A DNA stretch of 64,000 nucleotides from an uncultured Muribaculaceae bacterium (GCA_947628305.1 CANQZG010000007.1:62001-126000), one strand, 5' to 3'; counted from the first letter of the stretch, positions 8,645 to 18,598 are shown. Notes: a model not told the origin generated them from the sequence alone. Numbers and translations are program-made.

Positions 8645-8990
8645 CATGATTGCTCTCGTAAACGTACCGAATGACATGGTAGCCAATAATCTCACTCCGT
8701 TTGAGCCGACACATCCCGGAGAACTCATCCGTGATGAACTTGAAAGTCTTGGAATGACACAGGCAAAACTCGCTGAGCGGATAGGTGTTTCTCCATCTTT
8801 GCTTAATGAAGTAATTAATGGGCGACGGTCTGTAAGTACGGAAATGGCTCTGTTGCTTGAAGCATCTATTGGAATTTCGGCTGAAATATGGTTGAAACTT
8901 CAGGCGGACTATAATATGCAGTTGGCAAAAGCCGATGATTCGTTTATGCGCCGTCTTGCTTCTATCCGTAGGATTGCTGCAATGTTATGA
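8637..8990 (+). CDS. higA: HigA-type antitoxin, XRE-family HTH
   Basis: 117-residue antitoxin from the ATG at 8637, which lies inside the end of higB; a second ATG at 8646 is also possible. The helix-turn-helix is TQAKLAERIGVSPSLLNEVI, followed by NGRRSVSTEMALLLEASIGIS and the family motif AEIWLKLQADYNMQLA, which is characteristic of HigA/VapI-type proteins. FEPTHPGELIRDEL is also a HigA signature. It would bind and neutralise HigB and repress the operon through the palindrome at 8257-8298. The convergent acetyltransferase gene ends only 3 bp beyond. Confidence 0.9.
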   Translation: MIDMIALVNVPNDMVANNLTPFEPTHPGELIRDELESLGMTQAKLAERIGVSPSLLNEVINGRRSVSTEMALLLEASIGISAEIWLKLQADYNMQLAKADDSFMRRLASIRRIAAML

Positions 8991-8993
8991 TGT

Positions 8994-9533
8994 CTACGTC
9001 GGTTGATGGACGAGGAATTTCTGCATAAGGAAGACGTCGTGGTATCGTCCCGACACTTTCAACCATGAACGCATGCGCCCTGCGATGGTGTAACCGGCGT
9101 TCTTGAACAGGGTGACGCTTGCAGCGTTTGTGACGGGGACGGTGACCCACAGTTGATGGAGGTTGATGATGTCGGCGCAATATCTTTCGGCAATCGTGGT
9201 GGCACGGGAGGCATGCCCCCGGTTACGGTAGGCGGTCGCGATGAAGATTCCGAGCGAGCAGCGTGAATTGGCCGGGTCGAGGTCAAACAGGTCGAGAGTG
9301 CCGATGACTTCCCCGCTGTCACATAATGTTATGATGAGCCGCAGTTGACGGTCCCTGAATATGTCGGCCTCGTAATTGTCGATATATTCTTTCAGCATCT
9401 GGCGTGACATCGGGGCGACAGTGTTCCCGTATGGCCATAAGGCCGGGTCGTTCTCCCAAAGATAGACGCGGTCAAGGTCAGATGGCTCGAGTGCACGCAG
9501 GGCGATTGTTCCGTCGGTTAGCATGGTTGTCAT
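8994..9533 (-). CDS. GNAT acetyltransferase, RimJ/RimL type
   Basis: 179-residue N-acetyltransferase. Seen: the N-terminal [19 protein letters not shown] start typical of the RimJ/RimL/SpeG group, [13 protein letters not shown]-like core strands, the acetyl-CoA loop [15 protein letters not shown], and [20 protein letters not shown], the segment that closes the fold. The acceptor (protein N terminus, polyamine or small amine) cannot be assigned. The start codon overlaps the recR stop by 4 nt (ATGA), so it is translated with recR. Confidence 0.88.
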   Translation of the reverse strand: MTTMLTDGTIALRALEPSDLDRVYLWENDPALWPYGNTVAPMSRQMLKEYIDNYEADIFRDRQLRLIITLCDSGEVIGTLDLFDLDPANSRCSLGIFIATAYRNRGHASRATTIAERYCADIINLHQLWVTVPVTNAASVTLFKNAGYTIAGRMRSWLKVSGRYHDVFLMQKFLVHQPT

Positions 9534-10141
9534 TCGTTGAAAGGTGTACGGTTGAGCAGTGAGCGTCCCAACGTGATTTCATCGGTGTATTCAAGTTCGT
9601 TGCCGATGGCGACACCGCGTGCAAGCTGCGTGACGGCGACGTGTGACCCGTTTAGACGGCGGAAGATGTAATATCCCGTTGTCTCTCCGTCCATGGTAGG
9701 GCTGAGGGCGAGAATCACCTCATTGATATCGCCGGCGTTGACGCGTTCGACGAGCGAGTCGATTTCAAGACTATCGGGCCCGATGCCGTCAATGGGCGAA
9801 ATCAGGCCGCCGAGCACATGGTAAAGGCCGCGATACTGGCGTGTATTCTCGAGGTTCATGACATCCTTGACGTTCTCGACCACGCAGAGGGTGGATGAAT
9901 CGCGTAGGGGGTCGGCGCAGATAGGGCACAGTGGGGTCTCGGATATGTTGTGGCAGCAGTCGCAGTAGCGGATGTTGCGACGCAGGTCGATGATGGCGTT
10001 GCCGAGGGCGACGCCGTTCTTCTCGTCGGAGCGCAGGATGTGCAGGGCAAGGCGCAACGCGGTCTTGCGTCCCACCCCCGGGAGGCGTGAAAGCTCGTTC
10101 ACGGCGTTTTCAAGCAGGGTTGATGCGAATTGTTGTGACAT
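9530..10141 (-). CDS. recR: Recombination mediator RecR
   Basis: 203 residues, normal length. RecR works with RecF/RecO to load RecA at gaps. In order: helix-hairpin-helix [19 protein letters not shown] (about residues 18-36), a C4 zinc finger [16 protein letters not shown] (59-74), and a Toprim domain with [27 protein letters not shown] and the Walker-B-like end [20 protein letters not shown]. First gene of a two-gene leftward operon with the GNAT gene. The 119-bp gap to panC is divergent. Confidence 0.96.
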   Translation of the reverse strand: MSQQFASTLLENAVNELSRLPGVGRKTALRLALHILRSDEKNGVALGNAIIDLRRNIRYCDCCHNISETPLCPICADPLRDSSTLCVVENVKDVMNLENTRQYRGLYHVLGGLISPIDGIGPDSLEIDSLVERVNAGDINEVILALSPTMDGETTGYYIFRRLNGSHVAVTQLARGVAIGNELEYTDEITLGRSLLNRTPFNE

Positions 10142-10209
10142 GTACCGTAGTGAAAAGTGTTGTAAAGTTACTTGAATCGGTTGATTGAGCCAAAGATTTT
10201 CAATGGAAT

Positions 10210-10241
10210 TTTGCCCGTTATTGATATATTAAGTAATTTTG
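10210..10241 (+). promoter_or_regulatory. panC promoter
   Basis: TTTG (10210-10213), 20-nt spacer, TAATTTTG (10234-10241), ending 19 bp before the panC ATG. Confidence 0.65.
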
Positions 10242-10260
10242 CAGCCGAAATTTCATAGAA

Positions 10261-11106
10261 ATGAAAATTGTAAGAACAGTCGATGAGTTGCGACATCATG
10301 TCGCCGAGGCTCAAGGACAAGGCTTGACTATAGGTCTCGTGCCCACGATGGGTGCGCTTCATGCAGGGCATCTGTCGCTTATAGAGCGTGCCCGCAAGGA
10401 AAATTCGTTGGTGATTGTCAGCGTGTTTGTCAATCCCACGCAGTTCAACAATCCTGTTGACCTCGCGACCTATCCGCGCACCGAGGAGGCCGACTGTGCC
10501 AAACTTGAGGCCGCCGGAGTGGACATCGCGTTTGTGCCGACGGTCGAGGAGATGTACCCGCAGGAGGACACACGTGTGTTTGACCTCGGGCCTGTCGCTG
10601 AGGTCATGGAAGGTCCGATGCGTCCGGGGCACTTCAATGGCGTGGCGCAGGTCGTCAGCAAATTGTTTGACTTCGCGTCGCCGACACGCGCCTATTTCGG
10701 AGAGAAGGACTTCCAGCAAATCGCCGTGATACGCCGTATGGTCGAGATTGAGGGGATGGATGTCGAGATAGTCGATTGTCCCATCAAGCGTGAGGATGAC
10801 GGCCTCGCCATGAGCAGCCGCAATGTGCGCCTGACAGCTGAACAGCGCGAAATCGCGCCTGCGATTCATCGCACTCTCTTGTCAAGTGTCGCGTGGGCGC
10901 ATGACCACACAGTTGACGAGACGCGCCGTTATGTCATAGATACAATCAACTCGTTCCCTCACATGGAGGTGGAGTATTATGAAATCGTGGACGCATCTAC
11001 CATGCAGCCGATTCATGACTGGGCCGACGCACCGATGGCTGTGGGTTGTGTGACCGTGTATTGCGGTGACGTGAGACTGATTGACAATATAAAATATATC
11101 CGGTGA
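10261..11106 (+). CDS. panC: Pantothenate synthetase
   Basis: 281-residue enzyme joining pantoate and beta-alanine with ATP. Nucleotidyltransferase fold: [19 protein letters not shown] carries the HIGH-type motif; VFVNPTQFN and [13 protein letters not shown] bind pantoate; [14 protein letters not shown] and YFGEKDFQQ, then [16 protein letters not shown] (KMSKS-like) complete the site. The last base of its stop is the first base of panD (TGATG), so beta-alanine synthesis and use are translationally coupled. Confidence 0.96.
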   Translation: MKIVRTVDELRHHVAEAQGQGLTIGLVPTMGALHAGHLSLIERARKENSLVIVSVFVNPTQFNNPVDLATYPRTEEADCAKLEAAGVDIAFVPTVEEMYPQEDTRVFDLGPVAEVMEGPMRPGHFNGVAQVVSKLFDFASPTRAYFGEKDFQQIAVIRRMVEIEGMDVEIVDCPIKREDDGLAMSSRNVRLTAEQREIAPAIHRTLLSSVAWAHDHTVDETRRYVIDTINSFPHMEVEYYEIVDASTMQPIHDWADAPMAVGCVTVYCGDVRLIDNIKYIR

Positions 11107-11459
11107 TGCAGATTCAGGTAGTTAAATCCAAGATACACCGCGTGACTGTCACCGAGGCATGCCTTGACTACATAGGCAGCATAACAATCGACAGTGAGCT
11201 GATGGACGCAGCGGGGATTGTCCCGGGCGAACGTGTGTTCATCGTTGATAACAACAACGGCGAACGACTTGATACATACGCCATTCCCGGCGAACCCGGC
11301 TCGGGTGTAATCTGTCTTAACGGGGCGGCCGCCCGTAAGGTGCAGGTCGGTGACATAGTCATCATCATGAGTTACGGAATCATGACTGTCGAGGAGGCCC
11401 GCGATTTCAAGCCGTCGGTCATTTTCCCTGACACGGCCACCAACCGTTTGATAAAATAG
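11106..11459 (+). CDS. panD: Aspartate 1-decarboxylase proenzyme
   Basis: 117-residue pyruvoyl enzyme making beta-alanine from aspartate for PanC. It self-cleaves in the DYIGSITID stretch between Gly and Ser (about residues 23-24). Other family signatures: [20 protein letters not shown] and [10 protein letters not shown]. The ATG at 11106 overlaps the panC stop; a GTG one codon earlier is in frame but the ATG fits the known [12 protein letters not shown] start. Confidence 0.96.
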   Translation: MQIQVVKSKIHRVTVTEACLDYIGSITIDSELMDAAGIVPGERVFIVDNNNGERLDTYAIPGEPGSGVICLNGAAARKVQVGDIVIIMSYGIMTVEEARDFKPSVIFPDTATNRLIK

Positions 11460-11471
11460 AAAAGTAGATAT

Positions 11472-12800
11472 ATGTTTGACAACCTAAGCGAGAGACTTGA
11501 ACGGAGTTTTAAAATCCTGAAAGGTCAAGGTAAAATTACCGAAATCAATGTCGCCGAGACATTGAAAGACGTGCGTCGTGCCCTTCTTGACGCCGACGTC
11601 AATTACAAAGTAGCCAAGCAATTCACCGATACGGTCAAGATAAAGGCTCTGGGGCAGAACGTTATAAACGCAATCAAGCCACAGGAGTTGATGGTTAAGA
11701 TTGTCCATGACGAACTTGCGGCATTGATGGGGGGTGAGACAGCGCAGGTGAATCTGTCGGGAAATCCGACGGTCATCCTCATGTCGGGTCTTCAAGGTTC
11801 AGGTAAGACGACATTCTCGGGTAAACTTGCGCGTAAACTCAAGAGCGAGAAAGGTAAACGCCCGTTATTGGTCGCATGTGACGTGTACCGTCCCGCAGCA
11901 ATCGAGCAGCTGAAGGTCCTTGCGGGGCAAATCGATGTCCCTGTTTACACCGAGGAGGGTAACAAGAACCCGGTGCAGATTGCCGAGAACGCCGTCAAGT
12001 ATGCCAAGGGCAACAATCTCGACCTTGTGATTGTCGATACCGCCGGACGTCTTGCCGTTGACAAGCAGATGATGGATGAAATCGCGGCCATAAAGAAAGC
12101 TGTGCGTCCGCAGGAGACACTTTTTGTCGTTGACTCGATGACAGGCCAGGATGCTGTCAACACGGCCAAGGAATTTAACGATGTCCTTGATTTTGACGGC
12201 GTTGTCCTGACAAAACTCGATGGAGACACCCGTGGTGGTGCCGCGTTGTCGATACGTACGGTTGTCACCAAGCCAATCAAGTATGTCGGTACAGGTGAGA
12301 AACTTGATGCCGTTGACCTTTTCCATCCTTCCCGTATGGCCGACCGTATTCTCGGCATGGGTGATATCGTTTCACTTGTCGAGAAAGCGCAGAACGCCTA
12401 CGATGAGAAAGAGGCCCGCGAGTTGCAGCGTAAAATCGCCAAGAACCAGTTCAACTTCGATGACTTCCTGAATCAGATTCAGCAAATAAAGAAGATGGGT
12501 AACATAAAGGAACTGGCATCGATGATTCCCGGTGTGGGTAAGGCTATCAAGGACCTTGACATCGATGATAACGCATTCAAGGGAATCGAGGCAATCATAC
12601 GCTCGATGACAGCCAAGGAGCGCGCCAATCCCGAAATTATCAACGGAAGCCGGCGTCAGCGCATCGCTAAAGGTTCAGGTACCACAGTTCCCGAGGTTAA
12701 CCGTCTGTTGAAACAGTTTGAACAGACGCGTAAGATGATGAAGGCGGTCTCGTCAATCAAGAACCCGATGAAAATGATGCGGGGAATGCGTGGTCATTAA
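11472..12800 (+). CDS. ffh: Signal recognition particle GTPase Ffh
   Basis: 442 residues. Co-translational targeting of inner-membrane proteins together with 4.5S RNA and FtsY. N domain (residues 1-90), G domain with GLQGSGKTTFSGKLA (G1), DVYRPAAIEQL, DTAGRL (G3), TKLDGDTRGGAAL (G4) and GTGEKLDAV, then the methionine-rich M domain whose RQRIAKGSGT segment binds SRP RNA, ending MKMMRGMRGH. Starts 12 bp after panD, so it may share that operon, and is followed by a terminator. Confidence 0.97.
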   Translation: MFDNLSERLERSFKILKGQGKITEINVAETLKDVRRALLDADVNYKVAKQFTDTVKIKALGQNVINAIKPQELMVKIVHDELAALMGGETAQVNLSGNPTVILMSGLQGSGKTTFSGKLARKLKSEKGKRPLLVACDVYRPAAIEQLKVLAGQIDVPVYTEEGNKNPVQIAENAVKYAKGNNLDLVIVDTAGRLAVDKQMMDEIAAIKKAVRPQETLFVVDSMTGQDAVNTAKEFNDVLDFDGVVLTKLDGDTRGGAALSIRTVVTKPIKYVGTGEKLDAVDLFHPSRMADRILGMGDIVSLVEKAQNAYDEKEARELQRKIAKNQFNFDDFLNQIQQIKKMGNIKELASMIPGVGKAIKDLDIDDNAFKGIEAIIRSMTAKERANPEIINGSRRQRIAKGSGTTVPEVNRLLKQFEQTRKMMKAVSSIKNPMKMMRGMRGH

Positions 12801-12820
12801 TTATTTTAACCTATATTAAC

Positions 12821-12854
12821 CATCCCGTGGCGAACCAATCCCCGTCACGGGATG
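12821..12854 (+). terminator. Terminator after ffh
   Basis: CATCCCGTG (12821-12829) pairs with CACGGGATG (12846-12854), then TTTTAT; 20 bp after the ffh stop. Confidence 0.75.
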
Positions 12855-12931
12855 TTTTATATACACAAAAGCAAAGAAAGAATACTTGTTCCATTACAAG
12901 AAATGTGATAATGATTGGTTTAATATACGGT

Positions 12932-12959
12932 TATGGCGTTGTTGTGAAACAACGCCATA
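12932..12959. other. 12-bp stem hairpin
   Basis: TATGGCGTTGTT / AACAACGCCATA with loop GTGA, followed by GTTGTTTTC. Could be a second terminator after ffh; no gene begins or ends beside it. Confidence 0.5.
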
Positions 12960-13090
12960 GTTGTTTTCTATGGCATACTATTGTAGTGTATAGAAGTGTT
13001 AAAAGTACACCTCATTATTTATTTTTAACATTCGGGGGGGGTAATTTTTAACTTTCGTTATATTTTTGCAAATCATTGAGAGGATTGGAG

Positions 13091-13144
13091 ATGTGGTGAA
13101 ATAGGCGCGTCCCTGCAATGCTGATTTGCGAGGCTTGCAACACC
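13091..13144. repeat. GGGACGCGCC element, copy 3, internally deleted
   Basis: Has the left end ATGTGGTGAAATAG joined directly to the right half GCGCGTCCCTGCAATGCTGA ... GCTTGCAACAC. Against 24165-24251 it lacks the left arm of the hairpin, so it looks like a decayed copy. Confidence 0.65.
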
Positions 13145-13212
13145 ATCATTGTAACTGTCACCATGAAAATAAAGAAGTCATCTTGATTTTTGAATCGTTG
13201 ACATTTCCAGGC

Positions 13213-13314
13213 AGTCTTGAGGTTGTTTTCGGGTCGTTTCAAGGGAGCGATGCGGGCATCGTGACCGCGGAACGAGGCGAAAACAGACCAAGAATGACGG
13301 AAAGGTCTCGAAAC
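13213..13314. repeat. GC-rich dispersed repeat, short form
   Basis: Starts AGTCTTGAG (13213), carries a 25-nt core at 13243-13267 that is identical to 55397-55421 (key part GATGCGGGCATC), then CCAAGA at the same offset (45 nt after the core start) and ends GTCTCGAAAC (13305-13314). The second copy has about 105 extra bases before that end. Confidence 0.75.
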
Positions 13315-13351
13315 AATTATCAGATGGCTGATGATTTTAACATCTTTCAAT

Positions 13352-13383
13352 AAGTCAAGATGACTTCAAAGTCAAGAAGACTT
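13352..13383. repeat. Two short inverted repeats upstream of the giant secreted protein
   Basis: AAGTCA-AGA-TGACTT (13352-13366) and AAGTC-AAGAA-GACTT (13369-13383), 35-66 bp before the start at 13418. The same inverted repeat follows the GGGACGCGCC element at 24252-24270. Either a repeat remnant or a protein site at this promoter. Confidence 0.5.
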
Positions 13384-13417
13384 CAATATAATAACCAATT
13401 AATTTATAAATAAATCC

Positions 13418-16400
13418 ATGAAAAAATCAATTTTGTTGTTGCTGTGTCTTATCGCTGCGCTTCCTATGACCGCGCAGAAGAAGACATTCACGGCGGCCTG
13501 TCTTAATGTCGATGGCCTGCCCCCGACGGTAAAGGCGGCAGGGGTCGTTGACGTTAAACTCAATCCCGAGGGGCCACAGGAGACAGGGACTTTACAGATG
13601 AGTAAACTTGTCGCTCAGAAAGGATGGGATTTCTTCGGGGTCTCTGAAAATTTCAATTACAACACCCAGCTTATGTCGGAAATCGGGAGTTACTATTCCT
13701 GTGGTACTTACCGAGGCTCGATTCCGTCGTCGGTAACCAATGTCGTACCCTATCTTAACGGGTCTAAATGGTTTGAGACTGACGGCCTGAACCTGTTGTG
13801 GCGTTCCAACATCAGTGTCTCGGACGAAGCATGGTATCTGTGGAACAAACGTAACGGAATCACTTCCAACGGTTCCGACCAACTGATTGCCAAAGGTTTC
13901 CGCTTCTATACAGTGCGGGTTGGCGCAGGACTTGATGTGGACGTGTATATATTGCACATGGATGCCGAGACCGACCCGGCCGACAATGAGGCACGTGAGA
14001 TACAGATGACGCAACTTGTCGACATGATTCTCGCCAGCGACAACCATCGTCCCATCATTATAATGGGCGACACCAACTGCCGTTACACGCGTGACCGCAT
14101 TAAAGAGTTGATGTTTGACCGCATAAACGCTGACCCTCGGTTTGAGATGCACGACCCGTGGATTGATTTTCCGCGTAAAGGGGTGATGCCCTCGGTCGGT
14201 GACCCCTCAATCATGGTGCCGGGGCATTTTGACGGCACTAACCATGATGCGTTCCAGACCGGTGAGGTTGTCGATAAAATATTCTATATCAATAATACCG
14301 ATGCACGCGGTGTGACGTTGACCGCCAAGAGCTATCTCCAGGACACCGAGTTCACGTGGCCCGACGGCTCTGAAATATCGGACCACTATCCCATCGTCAT
14401 CGAATTTGAAATCGAGAACGCCGGCGAGACCCTCACCGGCGGGGAATATTACCTACGCAATGTCGCGACAGGAAAATTTCTTCAGATTGGTGGCGATTGG
14501 GATACCCAGGCAATTTTGTCAACCACAGGTCGTGGGATTACGCTCAAAGGCGGGGACGCCGAGGGTAGTTTTGAACTCAGTTCTAATTTGAATGGGAACA
14601 ACCGGCTTTCGGTTCAATCCGGGACATATCTTATGTATACTGATGCCGGTGACAGTGAAGAACGTGCACAGATTGTATGGAACTTTACCAAGAACGATGA
14701 TGGGACCTACATTGTAACCTGCAATCATGGAGGCGAGAATCTTGCGATGACTGCCAAGGACGGTATCGTGGCATCCTCGGCAATCAACGAAAACGACGCC
14801 AACCAGCAATGGGAGGTAATCAGCAGGGAACAGCTTCGTAATAATCTTCTCTTAGCCTCTGAAACAAACCCGATTGATGCGACATTCCTCATGAAAGGCT
14901 ACCGTTTCGGTCGAAATGATGGCAACGAAAACAGTGCCTGGGTGCAATGGAAACCAAGTGGAATTCGTGTGAATGCCAAACTGACTCTTGAGGATAATGG
15001 TAAGGGTGAGAACTATTCAATGTATAAATTGTACAATACATCGAGTGGTAATACTAATTGTTATATAAGTCAGACTATAACAGGATTACCTAATGGCAAA
15101 TATATAGTGTCTTGTGATTTTGCACAGGGGAATAACAGTGGTGTAGTGACAGCGAATGGCACGACAATTCCAACCAACGGTTATACACGAAATAATGATT
15201 GGGGGAGGGCATCGGTCGAAACAGTAGGGCAGGCATTCGCGACAGGGAATTATCGTATATCTTTGGCTATAGAGGTCACTGATGGTTCAATAGAACTGAA
15301 GGTGAATAAGGAAAATACCAGCAGTGCGACAGCAATATTTGTTGATAACTTCCAGTTGACCTACTTTGGGCCGACAGGCGAGGACCTTGCCGCGCTTAAC
15401 CGTGTAAAGACGGCGATAGAAGATGCACAGGCCAAGGCCGATGACATGGGTCTTACGTCCTACAACAACCGTTCGGTCGTAGATGCCTACGAGAACAGGC
15501 TCATCACAGGGTATGGAACCAAGGAGGTGCATAACACCTATATAGCCCTTGCAAAGGCCGCAATCAAACAAACCTCGTTACCTGCCGACATGCGATATGC
15601 AATCCTGAACAATTCATTTGAGATGGGCGACCTGTCAGAGTGGAATGTGACCAATGCCACAACCCCCAGGGTGGAAATGTCAGAGACAGTTCCTGACGGA
15701 CAATATGAGTTCCTTGCCGATGGAGGTGCGATTTCACATACGCCGGAAGTGACAATGCCGTCCGGAATTTATGAACTCAAGGCTATGCTGACCCCGGGTG
15801 CAGTATTGACCGTAGGGGAGGAAACGAGCCGTCAGGCCATCGGTGCTGACGGAGAGTTGACCGAGGTGTCAATGAAATTTGTTCTACAGAATGGAGTTGT
15901 GACTGTCGGCGCAAGATGTGACGGGCCGTTCAAGGCCGACAATTTCACGCTTACACGCATCGGAGACCAACAGAATGCCGCTTCATACGAATTGGTGATG
16001 CTGGCAATGAAAGATGCGACCGAGCGTGTAAACGCGATGGGGTCGCCTTATAATGAAGGCTGGGACCTGTCATCCTATCAGGCCATGATTGACAATCTCT
16101 CAATCGACGGCGACGGGACAAAGGAATTCAATGAGATATATGGACTTCTCCGTGAAAAGGTCTATAGCCAGACCAACACCGACGGCGTTTCCTATACCAA
16201 TGCCATAATCAACCCCAGTTTCGAGTTCGGCAATACATTAGGCTGGGATGCAACATTCGCAGGTGATACCGGAGTTAAAGAAAACTCCAACGGGACATAT
16301 ACTATGTCGGGTTGTGACGGTGATTATCTGTTCAACACATGGGACAATGGCCGTGGCACGGTTCTTTCACAGACGATACCCGGACTACCGGCAGGACACT

Positions 16401-18574
16401 ACCGTCTGCGTGCGACAGTGGCCGCCGACCAAGGGAGTTATGTATATCTCGAGGCTAACGGTCAGAAAGAGGCTATCGCAATCGAACGTGCCAAGGAGAA
16501 TGGCCAGGTTGTCAGCTTCGACTTCGATGTTGCCGAGAACACCGATGAGGTGACAATCTCGATAAGGGGAGGCAACAGTGACGGCTCTTACAGCTTTATG
16601 GGCGGAAACTGGTATAAGGTCGATAAGTTTGAACTGACACGTCACGGAGACCAGAAAGTCTGCTTCTTCTATGACCGATTGCAGACGGCTATTGACCGAA
16701 CCAACCAGATTGTATATACACTTCCCGAGAAATACCGTAATCAGTGGGACCCCTCGGATTATCGCGACCTATATCAGAAGCATATCGACAGCGGTCATGC
16801 GTCTGACCCCATGGAGGGGAGCAACGGTCTCGCTGAAATCGAGGAACTGTACTCGCGTCTGCGTGCGTTAGTGTTCTCACAGACCGAGTCGGGTGCCGAT
16901 ATGAGCGGTGCAATCACCAACCAAAGTTTCGAACTTGGCGACATGACGTCATGGAATCTCAACATGAATCCGTCAATCGAAATCAAGGTGACCGACGGAA
17001 ATCAGGATGATGTCTATAAGACCGAGGGCACTGACGGCACTTACCTAATCAATTCTTACCTTAACGGTAAGTCCGCACCGTTGTATCAGACCCTTAAAGG
17101 TATGCCTGCCGGGTTTTACCGCCTTACGGCAAAGGTCGCCTCGGATGAGGGAAACCGTTTCTACCTTGCCGTCAACGATACTCCCGGGGAGATGTTGACG
17201 ACCACTGGTAGCGGTAAGTTCGATATCGCGAGCGTAGAGTTTGAGGTCAAAGAGGATAACACCGATGTACTGCTTGGACTCTATCCGTCGGTTGACGGTA
17301 ATTTTGACCCTGACCTGACACCGCTGAACCAAGGGCCATGGTTCAAGGCCGATGATTTCAGTCTCACTCTCCTTGGTCGTAACCTTGATGTCGAATGGAG
17401 TATGGAAAACGACAGTTACGGCACTATCATCCTGCCGTTCGAGGCCGATGTGCCTGACGGCCTTGAAATCTACTCTGTGACATCCTCTACACCCACCGAT
17501 GTAAAGAGCGAGATGTATTATTATCATATTCTCACGCTGGATAAAAAGGATAGAATTGCGGCTAATACACCTTATTTGGTTAAGAAAGTGACTCCGGTGG
17601 CGAAGAAGATTGGTCGTGCTGCGTCAGCTGACGAAAGCGGTGTTTACACATTCTCCGGCGTGACGACACACACTGCCGATTCCTATACCGATGGAATGTT
17701 GACCGGCTCGATGGTCGAGACCCCCGCGACAGGTGTTCATTATCATTTGGGAACTAAGGAGGGTAATATTGGGTTCCTCGTGCACGGTGACAGTGAAGAA
17801 CATCCTGCGGTCGCTCCTTATCATGCCTATCTGTCAGGTGTAAAGGATGAGAATATCGTACTCTCGCTTTATTTCGAGGCTCCGCAATACCCTGTGGACT
17901 GGGCGATGGAGGGTGCTGAATACGGGACAATCATACTTCCGTTTGAGGCTGAAATTCCCGATGGATTGGAGGTGTACACGATAGATGCACTTTCAGAGAA
18001 AGATTTTTATATCCCCGAAGGGGAGACGGAGGAGGTCGAGTACCAGATAGCGAATCTTGTCAAGGCCGATAAAATCGAGGCCAACATCCCCTATCTTGTT
18101 AAAAGGTCGGGTACACCCGAAACGGTCGCTGAAGATAATGAGTCTTCAAATTATACGTTCAAAGGTGTCGCGACCAATACCGAAACCTCCTATACATTAG
18201 GATTGCTTACCGGGACATTCTTAAATGCTGAAATGTCACGGGGAGATTACCTTCTCGGGCAGGATGGCAAGGACGCCGGCTTTGTACGGCTTGAGTCCGT
18301 AGGCGAGACGGTGACTCCCCACCATGCCTATATAGCCGGGGACGGGACATCGGAAAAGGCTCCGATTCTGTTGTTAGCCGAGCCGGAGAACGGTGGTACC
18401 ACGACCGGTATACGTGACATTATCACTGATTTAAATTCATTGGTCGATGTCTATACAATCGGTGGCGTAAGGTTACGCACCGGTATCAAGGTGTCTGAAG
18501 CACTCAAGGAGCTGACAGCCGGATTCTATATCCTGCGCAGTGGTAATAAATCTGTCAAGGTGATGAAACGATAA
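13418..18574 (+). CDS. Giant secreted protein with endonuclease/exonuclease/phosphatase head and repeated binding modules
   Basis: 1718 residues, secreted (signal peptide 1-20, MKKSILLLLCLIAALPMTAQ). Residues 22-330 are an EEP (DNase I/sphingomyelinase-type) domain with all key residues: CLNVDGLPP (Asn30), GVSEN (Glu77), LHMD (His180, Asp182), GDTN (207-210) and SDHYP (Asp322, His323). Residues ~340-470 resemble a ricin-type beta-trefoil (GGEYYLRNVATGKFLQIGG ... QQWEVIS). Then come about four jelly-roll modules, three beginning with related motifs (NNSFEMGDLSEW ~730, NPSFEFGNTLGW ~931, NQSFELGDMTSW ~1167), joined by helical linkers. Two YGTIILPFEA modules follow (~1333 and ~1501). The ending, VDVYTIGGVRLRTG ... 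AGFYILRSGNKSVKVMKR, resembles type IX sorting domains, suggesting surface anchoring. The substrate (phospholipid, nucleic acid or phosphoester) is unknown. Confidence 0.85.
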   Translation: MKKSILLLLCLIAALPMTAQKKTFTAACLNVDGLPPTVKAAGVVDVKLNPEGPQETGTLQMSKLVAQKGWDFFGVSENFNYNTQLMSEIGSYYSCGTYRGSIPSSVTNVVPYLNGSKWFETDGLNLLWRSNISVSDEAWYLWNKRNGITSNGSDQLIAKGFRFYTVRVGAGLDVDVYILHMDAETDPADNEAREIQMTQLVDMILASDNHRPIIIMGDTNCRYTRDRIKELMFDRINADPRFEMHDPWIDFPRKGVMPSVGDPSIMVPGHFDGTNHDAFQTGEVVDKIFYINNTDARGVTLTAKSYLQDTEFTWPDGSEISDHYPIVIEFEIENAGETLTGGEYYLRNVATGKFLQIGGDWDTQAILSTTGRGITLKGGDAEGSFELSSNLNGNNRLSVQSGTYLMYTDAGDSEERAQIVWNFTKNDDGTYIVTCNHGGENLAMTAKDGIVASSAINENDANQQWEVISREQLRNNLLLASETNPIDATFLMKGYRFGRNDGNENSAWVQWKPSGIRVNAKLTLEDNGKGENYSMYKLYNTSSGNTNCYISQTITGLPNGKYIVSCDFAQGNNSGVVTANGTTIPTNGYTRNNDWGRASVETVGQAFATGNYRISLAIEVTDGSIELKVNKENTSSATAIFVDNFQLTYFGPTGEDLAALNRVKTAIEDAQAKADDMGLTSYNNRSVVDAYENRLITGYGTKEVHNTYIALAKAAIKQTSLPADMRYAILNNSFEMGDLSEWNVTNATTPRVEMSETVPDGQYEFLADGGAISHTPEVTMPSGIYELKAMLTPGAVLTVGEETSRQAIGADGELTEVSMKFVLQNGVVTVGARCDGPFKADNFTLTRIGDQQNAASYELVMLAMKDATERVNAMGSPYNEGWDLSSYQAMIDNLSIDGDGTKEFNEIYGLLREKVYSQTNTDGVSYTNAIINPSFEFGNTLGWDATFAGDTGVKENSNGTYTMSGCDGDYLFNTWDNGRGTVLSQTIPGLPAGHYRLRATVAADQGSYVYLEANGQKEAIAIERAKENGQVVSFDFDVAENTDEVTISIRGGNSDGSYSFMGGNWYKVDKFELTRHGDQKVCFFYDRLQTAIDRTNQIVYTLPEKYRNQWDPSDYRDLYQKHIDSGHASDPMEGSNGLAEIEELYSRLRALVFSQTESGADMSGAITNQSFELGDMTSWNLNMNPSIEIKVTDGNQDDVYKTEGTDGTYLINSYLNGKSAPLYQTLKGMPAGFYRLTAKVASDEGNRFYLAVNDTPGEMLTTTGSGKFDIASVEFEVKEDNTDVLLGLYPSVDGNFDPDLTPLNQGPWFKADDFSLTLLGRNLDVEWSMENDSYGTIILPFEADVPDGLEIYSVTSSTPTDVKSEMYYYHILTLDKKDRIAANTPYLVKKVTPVAKKIGRAASADESGVYTFSGVTTHTADSYTDGMLTGSMVETPATGVHYHLGTKEGNIGFLVHGDSEEHPAVAPYHAYLSGVKDENIVLSLYFEAPQYPVDWAMEGAEYGTIILPFEAEIPDGLEVYTIDALSEKDFYIPEGETEEVEYQIANLVKADKIEANIPYLVKRSGTPETVAEDNESSNYTFKGVATNTETSYTLGLLTGTFLNAEMSRGDYLLGQDGKDAGFVRLESVGETVTPHHAYIAGDGTSEKAPILLLAEPENGGTTTGIRDIITDLNSLVDVYTIGGVRLRTGIKVSEALKELTAGFYILRSGNKSVKVMKR

Positions 18575-18598
18575 GGTCGGTTTATTTAGGTATATCAG

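Larger units (their letters stand above)
12855..13417. other. Non-coding 563-bp region with hairpins and repeats
   Basis: No convincing gene. It holds a 12-bp hairpin (12932-12943 / 12948-12959), a G8 run (13034-13041), a TATTTTTG box (13061-13068) with no matching -33 box, a degraded GGGACGCGCC element (13091-13144), the 25-nt GC-rich repeat core (13243-13267), and AAGTCA-AGA-TGACTT inverted repeats (13352-13383). The short open frames across 13048-13353 on both strands are formed by repeats, not genes. Confidence 0.7.

Noticed and set aside
10168-10869. 233-codon minus-strand open frame opposite panC
   Set aside because: Overlaps panC almost wholly and covers its promoter; panC motifs are complete.
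13034-13041. G8 run as a phase-variable promoter tract
   Set aside because: It lies about 375 bp before the next start, and no -33/-7 pair flanks it at the right spacing.
13048-13353. Short open frames on both strands in the ffh-EEP gap
   Set aside because: They follow dispersed repeat sequence; the same core at 55397-55421 gives similar spurious frames.
17045-17527. 160-codon minus-strand frame within the EEP protein gene
   Set aside because: Antisense to a conserved beta-sandwich module; no start context or family match.
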